From the NCBI RefSeq assembly GCF_014529535.1, contig NW_023503501.1, positions 558,001-622,000 of the forward strand: a stretch of 64,000 bases of DNA, in the 5' to 3' direction. A model generated the notes under the pieces. The model ran no database searches and was not told the origin of the DNA. It was given only the letters and a program-made list of their open reading frames with translations. Position numbers and translations under genes: made by a program. The first letter of the stretch is position 1. Each line of letters begins with the position of its first letter. The DNA comes from Bradysia coprophila (lineage: Eukaryota; Arthropoda; Insecta; Diptera; Sciaridae). This document shows, in pieces, positions 28,401 to 40,400 of the stretch.

Positions 28401-31400
28401 TTCAATCGAATACGAGCCAGTTTTTTTCCTCTCCATCGATATGTATGTATTCAAATCGTTCACTTGAGACAATTCCAATATTTAAACAAAATATTTATTG
28501 TTTACCTTTTATTACCTCAAATAATACCTCCAATTATTAACAAAAAGATTCTATTTGTCAACGATTACTCATCCATTAATACAGCAAACAACATGCAAAA
28601 AAAAAGACTTAAAAAAATCTTTAACTAAACACACTGTATGCGCCATGAAATTATCTTTTAAAGCGTTAACATTATGTTTACTGTAAAGCGCCTACCGGGC
28701 TGTATAAATAAGCAGGTTGAACAAGAAGAGAAAAAAAACACACAGAAAAAAAGACAAGATTAAAAAGCAAAAAAATAGTATGTCGGTATGTATAGCTATG
28801 TATGTGCCGCAGTTAATAAATACATGACCAGACCTCATTCATTGCCGATCAGCACGGTTTTCGTTTAGAGACAAAAGTTGAATCGAACACACACAGCAGC
28901 TGTAAGCATTGTTTAAAATGCATTTGTGGTATAATGTAAACGTGCGTACGTTTTCGAAATTGCATATGATTCTGTTTACCTATTTGAATTCTCTTTGGTG
29001 TGATTATCATCATTAAGACACTTTGAAGTGTTATAGGCAATGAAAAGAACAAATAAATATTAATTAATAAGGGATGTGACCCACCCCTAACTAAAGGTGT
29101 TATTATAAAGCTCATGAAAAGTAGTTGCTTTCGCACTAATTTATTTTACCGGAAACGGTTACACATTTAAAGCAAAACGTTTCCGCTAAAACGTAATTTT
29201 TAAGATTACCGCCGTCATTTTATTTCTACTGGGTCATCTCTTCTGCAACTCACGTCCCACCAAACGACAATATTGTTGTTTGTTTACATGATTGGTCATA
29301 AATTTTTTTTCATAATTTTGGTTGCTTCGACGAATATTTTAAGTCAACCGATAAGTGAACTGTTAAAAACAACACAAGAAGCACATTTCCTCACAAAATC
29401 TGAATTAAATCACACCGAAATCACCGAAATTATGACATTTTCACAACAAACACTACATTTTTGTGTTGGCGATTTGACGTTTGAAAAACTATAATCATGT
29501 TCCGATGAACGACTTTTACGATGATTTTCTTCGTTAAACCATATTTGACTAAGTTCGAGGTGGATGTGATTTGGGTGTGAAATTGAGTGGGAAGTGCTAT
29601 TTTCATAGATTTTCTTTTTGTAAAATCTTTTAAATGAGACAATATTTTGAGGATGCCCGATGTACGAGTTTCTTATTTTTCGTATTTCTATTGATATTTG
29701 ACAAGAAATCGCGAATAAAATCGATAAGTCCCTCCCTTATTGATTAGTTTGAGAGTCAGTTTGTCGGCTTCAGATCTGGGTGGTTAGAGAGAGGGAGAGA
29801 GATAGAGAGAAAAGACAGTCACATCCAATTTTTATTGATATAGACCTAACATATAGATAAATAATAGTACATTATGTTATCGGTGAATATGGTCAGCATT
29901 AATAACTTGAGTGTGTATTAGACAAAACGAGTGAAACGAGTGTCCGTGTAATATACACGAGAGTATTATGCGTGCCGTATTTACCCGTCAAACGATCAAC
30001 TTATCGACACAATAATGTAGGATTTATAAATCCTAGATAAATAATGATGACGTCACGTCACATAGTGTCACAGAATTAATGTTCGGAATAATTCCCTGAA
30101 AAACAGCATTTAATGTTGATTTATTCACGCCGATGCAATAAAAGAAAATAATTTCCAGGGAAATATTCGCATCAGCTGCATGATGGCCATCTTATAGTTC
30201 CACGTAAAGTAGATCATAATGGACAGCATCTATCGCATAATGTAACCCACCACTGTAATGACGTCGGGGAAACGCTTCATTACCGAATAGATGTAAATAA
30301 TGACACCAGCATGCATATCGAATTACAGTGAGTGCGAAATTATTCAATATATTGCTTGTTTGAACAAAACGAAATCAACAAAAATCGATTCTCATTCAGA
30401 CCAACAAACGAGTTTATTGCTCCGATGATGGTGATCGAAAGACATCGCAGAGATTTAAGAACAAGAAAGCGTCACCCGAAAAACAATTCCCACTGTCACT
30501 ATCAAGGTCACATAAGAGATGATCATCACTCCAAAGTGGCACTATCAGCATGCGATGGATTGGTAAGATAAACTGCAATTAAAAACTAAATTTGAATTTT
30601 CATATAAATTTAACGTTCGTTGTCAACTGAGCGGTAAGCTGGTACGTTTCGAAAGTGAATGGAACAGTAAAAACTGTTCAACAGTTTGCTCGCTTGCTAC
30701 TAACATTTAAGGCCGAAAACACACGAACAATTTTGCGATGATGGAATCGACAATTATGATGCGTTTTCTGGTGTGTACCCTGTGATGAATATCGGAATCG
30801 AATGGAAAACGCAACAGAATTGTTGATCCCAGCAACGCAAAAGTGCTCCTGTGTCTTCGGGCTAAATTCTTTTCTCTTTTTAAATCAAAGTGACTACTGT
30901 CACCCTAGTACGAATAGTATTCACTATTCGCACACCGACCGATGCCCATGGTGTTTATCTTTCTAAATGGCGGGAGAGAGGCCTTGAAGAAATTTCTTTC
31001 AAATCCTTTCCCATAACATTTTTCGTGTCTGTCGTCTGTGGTCATGTGACTTATTTTCTTTTCTTTGAATAAATCAATCACATTGTTTACTTTCTGGTCG
31101 TTCGAACCAATTTCAATGATAATTGAGTCAATCTAACTACGTCGATCATTTTTCAAACTTCTGAGAAAATTAATTAGCTGGGCAGGTAGACAATTTCGTC
31201 AAAAATTAAACTAATTTGCATTAAATCTTAGCGATAAATAATAAATCGTTCCGAAATGTTTTTCCATGCAAAAAGGAAGGATTAATTGATGCGATAAAAA
31301 TGTGAAAATGTCTCCACGCGCACAAGTTTGTTTTAATTAATTTGTAACGCACAATTTTTGGTCCATTAATTAAATATTTTATTTTTTTCAGTTAATAAAG

Positions 31401-34400
31401 CTGTAACTAATTTTGAATTAATGTTCGCTTTAATATTATATGAATATCCACGGTGCGGTGCTTAGGATATTTTATGATTTTATTTTCGAATTATGTGCTG
31501 TACAATGAATATATATATTGTATAGCCGATGTGAGTGTAAGCTCCGACTAAATACAATTTAATTAAGTCGCCATCAAATCGACCATTAAATCTGTCAAAT
31601 GAATTTATTTTATAGTAATTTGTGTTGTTATTTGTTTGTTTTATGTGGCTTGTAATTAGCACAGTGTCACTGGAAATTGCATAACAATTACGATGTGGTG
31701 TGTTGCATGCAATTCCTTTTGGTTAATTTTTAAGGTGTAATTTTATTGCGTTCTCTCACTAGAAGTCGTTCGAACAGAGTTTTTCTTTTAACTGATAGTA
31801 TAATTTTAAAAATAGTTTGTTTGAGGAGCTTGTATACTTGTATTTTTCGATTATAATGTGTGACGCCACTGATTTGGGATCAAAGGAACAAACTCTTTGT
31901 ATCAAAATCTTCATGCATTAGTGGTGAATTCCCAGCATATTTAAACCTTTAAACTTCTATGACCAAACCAATTAGAAAATGTGCTTCGCATGATTCTTGA
32001 CATACACCACGACTTTCCGAAAGTCGTCATTTTTAAACTTCGATCTCTCGCAACCATATCACTAATTGTTTTTGTACCATTGCAATCAGACTTGCAAACT
32101 CTACTGATTGCAAACCCATTTACTTCCCCACCGCGCACTCTACAGCCTCTGGTGCCTCTGGTGCCATGGATACCGATGCACCAAATGGTGCGGCCGAAAA
32201 TCAACATTTTTTTGTGGAACCATGTTCGGGCTCCGAGTTGATTAACAATAATCAAAGCATCATACAAATGCATTCCAATATCAATCAAATTCCATTCAAC
32301 CGAACCGTGGCCTATTTATATACCTTAACCGATTCTAATATCCTAGTAGGACGTTTTGACCACTGTTTCGATCTGAGAGAAAATTAAATATGTCTTTCGA
32401 CGTTTTGCATTAATACCATGGCGATGGCCGTGGCGACAGTGGTAATTGATACAATGATCTAGGAACACCATATCAATTTGCACACGAACAAGTATAGGGA
32501 ATCATAATCGGAATGCAATTTCAATTTATCCTTGCAGACTCGTGGCGGTCTGTGATTGAGTCACCACAAAAGCTAAACAAAATTTTGGCTTTTCTGTCTC
32601 ATATGATGTGACCTTAGGAAAGTTTTTTCAAACTTTCATAAGCCGCACATGATGTATTATGGGTTTTTGGGATCCGGTATCCAGTACAAGCAAAATATTG
32701 AACTTTGGTATTTTTATAGAGCCCCGCCGATCAACTAGGCAGTGTACTCGGCGAAATAGCCTTACATCGAAAATCTGAACTTTTGGATTTTTGAGAATAT
32801 TTCCAGGAGAGGTGGAGAGTTAATACGGCATCACTTCTCTTTCCTCTATTCTGTGTCAACGCTACCGATAGAGTACGATTCACTATTTCACTGAAACATG
32901 TCGCTGCAACAAAGCCAATGTTAACCGAAAAATAATTAACTTTTTACTTGACGGATTTCAGTCAAATAAAATGTCATCGTATAGTAATGGCCTCAGGACT
33001 CCGGAACAGGAATCAGTTTTTCAATGGGCCGTATGTTTTCTTGGAAATAAGGGCTTAAAAAACGTTTGCTATCGTTTCATCTTATCCTTTTGTAAGACTC
33101 TTATAACCAAACCGATACGGGACCGATTGAAATACTGATTACTGCTCCAGAGTCCTGAGGTCATGTGTTTGAGTCAAATGAGTCACATGATGTGTACAAC
33201 GATGAAATTTTATTTGAATGAAATCCGTCGAGTAAAAAATTAATTATTTTTCGGTTGACTTTTGTTTTGTTGCAGCGACATCTTTCAGTGACATAATAAG
33301 TCGTATTCCATCGGTAGAGTTGACACAGAATAGAGGAAAGAGAAATGATGCCATAATCTCTCTCTAGCCATACAGTTGACATTGATTGACCTTCACAAAA
33401 TCAGTAAAATCTCCACTGATTTTCCACTTTTAAACTTCTTTTTATTCCTTTAATTAACTTTGATCAGGAAATGAAAGACTACTCAAATTACCATGAGCAG
33501 ATACAGTCATAAGTTCTATGGAAATCTTCTGAGGTTCTTTCTATGGGCGCCATTTCAACCGAAGGCAAGGGAGTAAAATAACAAACCGAAAGGTTGCGTG
33601 ATTGTTGCTCTTGTTTCACCGCAGCCTTAATTGACTTAATTGAATGAAGTCTTGCTAGATAATGAATATAATCAGTCGAAGCATTTCAATCCAACTAAAT
33701 TTATAATATTCAGTCACGAACATCTATCTACCCATTCAACATTATTGCTGGTTAATTTGAATACGTAAAAGATTAATAATGTGTTTATTTGATGAATTCT
33801 CGTTTCCTTATGAGTCCTCTCGTACACAAAATATAACTCGCTCTTACGTCTCTATTATCACGTCTGCAATTAACCGACGTCTCCAGTGTGGCGAGTTTAA
33901 TCTGCATGTATGGAAATTAACTTCGTTTTTTTTCCCGTCTTCTAAAAGTATAAAAGATTGATAGCCAACTTCAGCAATTACACATATCAAGCTACGTGCA
34001 TTATTCACAATTTAATAAAATTGCAAATGAATTTTGCCTCCATAATCGCTTGGATTACGGTTTGCGTGAATTGTGTATCGTTGTGAAATATTATCCACAT
34101 ATTTATTGTTTATTGCATGAGGTACTGGTACTCTCACACACACAGTCAGTATATGTTTAATTTATGGATTATTCAGGCTGGTTTCATTCGATCGAGCAAA
34201 GGCGATTATTTCATTGAACCATCAAAGCATCATTCAGCCACACCGGATGGTCATCGACATGTACTATTTCAGCGATCGGCCGCCGTCAAACAAAAAGTAA
34301 TTAATCAAACAGATCATATAGCGTATAATAGCAACAATAATGATTTAAGATTTGTAGCAACAACAGCAAAATAAAAAGAAAAAGAAAAGACGAAAGGGGC

Positions 34401-37400
34401 GTAAGAAACATGTTGCAAGTAATTGCGGAACAAAAGAACCCAAAGGTCCCAGAGAAACTCAAATCGAATGGCAACCTCAAGGCAAGGTATGGATACATTA
34501 TTCATCAGCCGCAGCAGCAGCATATCTCTGTGCTGTGTGTGCTAGAAGTTAAATACTGTGTGGTTGAAATTATATGTAGTTACTTATCTCAGCGAGATAT
34601 TATTCAGACTTGATTAATATCATCCCATTTCCATGCCAATAAGTTGTTGTTCGCTGATCCCATCGCATTTATATAAATCGGTTTCTGTGTCGTGTAAAAT
34701 AACTTATTAATTCCACCAGGTAATTGTTCAAGGTGGTCGCAAGACAAGAGGCCATCATGTGAACAACGTGCATAGAACGAAACGTTCAATTAGCAGCCCA
34801 CGCCATGTTGAAGCTCTGGTCGTGGCTGATTCCTCAATGGTGGCATTCCATCAGGACGGTTACATCGAAACGTATCTGTTAACCATCATGAATATGGTAT
34901 CGTCACTGTACAAAGATCCAGCGATCGGCAATCTAATTAAAATTGTTGTTGTGCGAATCGTTTTACTGGAAGATGATGAAACGCATCCCGATTTCAATGT
35001 GACTCACATAGCCGAAAGTAATTTGCAGAATTTTTGCAGGTAATAAATCACCGGCATTTTTGACATTGCACAAAAAAAACTGTAAGAAAATCAGGCATAG
35101 CACACAGCGAAGGAACACCATAACGAATGAGCAAACGATATATAAAGACAAATTTTATGAATGATGTTGGTCGTTTTGTCGATGTCTTTTGTTTTGCGTT
35201 TTATATGCCGAGTTTATCCATCTAATCATTTGCACGTAACTTTATATGTAACGCCGACGATAACGCAACGTAACATAATTTTCAGATGGCAAAGATTAGA
35301 AAATCCAAAGAACGACAATGATCCTCATCATCATGATGTCGCCATTCTAATTACCAGAAAAGACATTTGTTCAGCCAGTGGTTGCACGTAAGTGAATATA
35401 ATATTATAGAGATGTAGCGTTCAATTAATGGCGTCGAATAGGCGCCGCAATGGTTAATGGAATATGTTCGAATAAGCAATTTTGTTTTCTTTCTTCGTTT
35501 TTTGTTTGTTTTGTGTGTACAGTACGTTAGGCGTTGCAAATGTTGGAGGAATGTGCAGGCCAGACCGATCGTGCAGCGTAAATGAAGATAATGGAATAAC
35601 GTTGGCGCACACCATTACTCACGAACTGGGACACAAGTAAGTTGCACTTTTATTCAAAAGGCATGTTTATTGCTAGTCCTTTCGGAAAATGTTGAGAACT
35701 TTACTCGCATGTTTTGAGCGGTGGGAATTTACGTCGCGTCTTTATATAATTTTTGAGTGACGAACGAAGTTGCATTTAGTAAGACAGCCAGAGGTACCAT
35801 ATGCGCTATTTATTTGTCTAATTGATCAGACCTGAACTCTATGGTTCAGCAGTTTGTAAGTCAAGCCGAAAATATTCACCAAAATTTGAGGTAGCATAAA
35901 CAAGCCAATACGGTCGGAATCTCAATCCATTTTTTTTTAAATTCTGATATTGAATTTTGAAGGTTTTTATGGATTTTCCACAATTGAGAGAACAAATTCC
36001 TTACTCTATTCGAATTTTTTCAACTTGCTGGAGCGAGTCGCCACCGGTCAGTATCGACTTAATGTTTTTTCGTGCCTTGGGACAAAATTACCGAATTTTC
36101 TCATTAAAGGTCCAAATTGTCATTTTATTTCAAAATTTTTCTTTCCTATCTCCGCACCTACAATATCCACAAAGGGAACACAGTCACTCGTTTTGTACTG
36201 CGAAGATTATAATTGGGGTCCTTGGCTCTCTAGAATTGTAACGCATACCAGAGCTACACGGTGCATTTAATTTAAGAAATTGTTTGGAAATAAATGAAAA
36301 TGAAAAATTTGAAATTAAATTGGGGTGCTGGCTGTGAGCCATTTGGTATGCGATGAAGCATGTAAATGTTCTACCGTTTTACTACGAAAATCGTACGCAA
36401 TTTCGAACCCGAAACACAGTTGTTTGTTTGGCTTAAAATAGGAAAATTCGAATAAGAGCGAAGCGAGGGCTGTAATTTGCTCGAGTTGGAATTTCTCTCT
36501 TTTCCTGAGGTGAACACAAGGGCTTCCGTGCGTGCACAACCATTTTTACCTTCAAACGAGCCTTCGAAACATATCAATTTTTCACACCTTCTTTAAAACA
36601 AAAACAAAGTGACAGATCGGGTGAGAAGAAAACTATATTCAACGCCCGGAAGAACAAAAGTTGAGAAATTCCAAATTTTCTTATCGGAAATCGTCATCAT
36701 ACAAAACTCCAATGAATACTAATCTTGTCACTGCATTTGAGTGGAGAAATAGTTATTTGTGCCACCGAGAATTGAAATACGACTCTTTTCAGCACTCATT
36801 TTAGTGTTGTAAAGTGACTTATTTCAGCACCCGTTTGATGTGATATTACAACACTCAAAGCAGTGTTGATATGGAATTTGTATGAGTTGTTACAGCATTC
36901 GTTTGAGAAAATGCAAAGCAATGTGATCGATCAAATTTGAAGAGTGATTGTTTACAATGAAAATTATGATTTTTTGTGCTCTTGTTTATTTCAATTCTCG
37001 GTTGGCACAAAGCATGATGTGTTACACGTATTGTAATGAGATTTTTTCAGCACACGACCCAATTTTCCTTACTCGCTCCGCTCGCGCTAGTGCTAAAAAA
37101 ATCAACATTACAATACTTGTAACACAACATACTATTGTATACCGAAGGAAGAAAATAGGAAATTCCATTCCACTGCTCAATTTGGAATTTCTGGCTTTCT
37201 CACAGAGGTGAACACAATTGTTTTCATATGTGCGACATCTGACTAACCGTATTCCTCCAAGAAACAAAAACTTCAATTTGCTACACCATTTTTCAAAACA
37301 CCAACAAAGGTGACAGTTCAGTGACAGAAAATAGACATTTTCTACACTGTCAAAAAATACATCAACAAAAGATCATTTTAACTTATTTTTTAAACTAATA

Positions 37401-40400
37401 AAAATAAAAACGTTGAGTTATGACCTCGGGTGACAAGCAACACAATCGAAATTAAATTTCCAACCTTTTTTTGTACATCGGTGAACAAATAACTATTTCA
37501 CAACGCAGAAAATAGTCTTTTTCTCACCTAGCTGAAACTTCGGTAGCCTTTCTTGTGAAAAAAAAATTGTGTTGACCACCTGAAAAAGTAAGAAATTTCA
37601 TTTCGATGGTGTTGTTTGTGGCCAGAGCGAAGCGAGATAACCTTCTCTTCCTTCGGTCAACAAATAACTATTTCTCATGGGCTTTTGAGTGGAGAAAATA
37701 AGGTTAATCACTCACACAACATACAAAGAAATATTAGCCATGAATGTTGTGAACTAGTGAAAACAATGACTAATGCAATGTTGATCCCTAATTTATTCAT
37801 CAGGAACTTTTCATACCTTGCCAAGTGTAACCGTTGTTTCATAGTGACCTTTTTATACATGGAAATTCGGTAGTTGATGTACAACAGTCCAGTAGGGAAT
37901 ATAAAAAAAATGAAACCAGCAATGATCTCATTACTATGATAATGATCGTGACATTATGCACAATTTTTATTGATTTATGGCATCAATTTAATTTAGTAAT
38001 AATTCAATAATAATAGATATTATCAAAGTCATCATAATAATTCAATTAATCACAAGTCGCGCACACGGGTTATACATACATTCTACATTTTAATTGATCG
38101 CAGACTAAAATAATATAATTGCAGCCATATAAATTTAAATAAAAAACCACGGCATTTGAATAAAAACCGTTTTCTGCTATACGTTTACATGTCTACACAG
38201 GTGTGAGAATAAAATTAATATTTGTAAATTATTTTACTGGATGAATTTACATATATACCGACCGAATTGATATTCACAAATTAAACTATCTGCTACAGTA
38301 ATTAATTGGAGAATTGTATTTATGGAGTGTGATCAGAAGTAAGATTTGAAAAATTAACGACGACAAAAAAAAGCAACAAATTTATAAATTCGATATCTGA
38401 TTTGTGTTTATACAACTACGCCTCCTTAATAGAATGCCTCGGTAGAACATGGTTTTCATAAAATCCATAACATTTTTTTGTTGTTGTTGTCTTCGGCTAT
38501 TGAAATTGTAGTTGAGTGATTTAACAATTCTTTGATTTATAAATGTGCATAATATTAGCGAGATTGCTTTAAATGGATTAAATTTTATTGGTTCATTGAC
38601 AGAGCACAAAAATAATGTTATTGCCAATCTGGTATTGTACTCTTGAGTTATTGAGCGAATTTATTGAACTCTGTTCTAATAGAGGCGCGTTTTATAATTA
38701 TTGTAAATATTTTGATTTCATTCGAAATATGTTTTTCTCGACGAAAATGACTAATAATACAGCCAGTTATGTCGTTCACGTTATTGTAATTTATTTGTTT
38801 TTGATGTATCAGCCTCGATTTTCGTTCCATATATTATACGTAGACATGTTTTTGCGCAAATTTAGAATATTATTTCAGTTCCGCATTTTATTTTAAAAAA
38901 ACGAGCCGTCAGAACAGTCGGAGCGTTTGCTGCGACTGAGCCCCGTACAAACCCGTACATCTATTGCGTACGTGACCCTAGTTCGTCCGTCGCCCTACTC
39001 TTACCGTAAGCCTACTGCGCCCGTAAACGTCGGTAAAGTAAAATTCTTATGAAATGTGTACGTCTTAAAAATTGCGCATAGCGCAATTACGAAGCCCCTT
39101 ACGACGTTCCTTTCAAATGTAACACAAATTTCGAATTGACCTAAAATTAAGTAAGTATCATTTTCACCGATTTATATTGATTTTACAAAAATCCAAAATG
39201 GCGGCCGACGGCCATTTTGTTAGGAGGTGGAAAGTAGTACAGCTGCTTTACATTCGTTTGTACCTTTCAAACAAAAAAAAAATTGAAATTCGGTCAAAGT
39301 TTACTCGAGATATTACCAAAAAACACCACCTTCACTGTACGGCCGAGTAGCCACATATAAGCTCACTCCAAGAGACCTAGCTCACGCTCCGGTGAATCGA
39401 ATTTCATAAACTTTTTTTTCCCTGATTGGTACGGTCAATACCTATCTAATAAAGCAAAATCCATCTAAATACGTTCAAATTTGGCCAACCTACAAGCAAA
39501 AACGGCTTGCCGCCCTGTACCTAGTTCACACCAAGGGGTCTAACTCACGAGTCGGTCATCCAATTTTCATAAACTTTTTTTTTGTCGATCGGTATTGTAA
39601 ATACCTTTTATTTGACGTATCACTTACAAGTGTAGTGCTTAAATGTCTGGAGATATCGTCGAAAAACAGTTAGGCACTTATTGGGCCCCAGCTCCGGAAG
39701 GGTCGACCCAAAATCGCCCATCTTCGAACTTAGCCTCACTATTTTGACTATCTTTCAGGGGAAAAAAAATTTTTGAAATCGGATTTGATTTACTCAAGAT
39801 ATCGACGTGACAGACGGACGGACGGACGGACGGACAAAATTTTTATTGCGGATTCGTTATCTATGAACATAGGCAAACACTTTGCCCTTACCGTCTGCTT
39901 CGAATTCCATCAATTACACACGGCATTGTAATCCTATAAGCCCCTTCGTACTTCGTACGGGGCTAAAAATTAAAAAAAAATGTAATAGAGCAGGCTGCAC
40001 CGCGGTGTCAACAATGTGGAGCGAATTTATTTCATGTTACAACTATATCAACCAGTACGCAGTCTAGTGTTCTAGAACGAATATCGCAGATTGACGTCAA
40101 GGATGGCATAGTTGTGATATATCCGCACTTTTTGTTGAATAAAAATGTTGAATGCTAGCTGTCATACCCAAGACCCAAGAAATACACTAATTTTGCACTT
40201 GGGTGCAAATATCCTAAAATCCGCTATTTGCACGCGGGTGAGATGAATATAGTCTAAGTGGTTACTATTCCAATGTTTAGGCAAGTTTCTACAAGGAAAT
40301 ATTCAAATTGCTTCTGACGAAACACCCAATTGTTAAGCCAGTTTGTACAAGGAAGTTGCTTCTGTAGAAACACCGAATGTTAGATCAGTGTGTACAAGGA

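Larger units (their letters stand above)
22510..30158 (+). other. ADAMTS intron 1 (7.6 kb), repeat-filled
   Basis: Joined by phase to the signal-peptide exon (22437-22509) and the first prodomain exon (30159). It holds the nested transposon complex at 24.5-28.0 kb. An open frame from ATG 29288 encodes a signal-peptide-like start ([18 protein letters not shown]) but cannot be spliced to neighbours and is not accepted as an exon. A purine-rich gagaga tract lies at about 29785-29815. Confidence 0.7.

Noticed and set aside
29288..29494. Short frame starting [18 protein letters not shown], considered as an ADAMTS first exon
   Set aside because: No good splice donor in the needed phase, while the exon at 22437-22509 fits the next exon (30159) in phase and carries a signal peptide.
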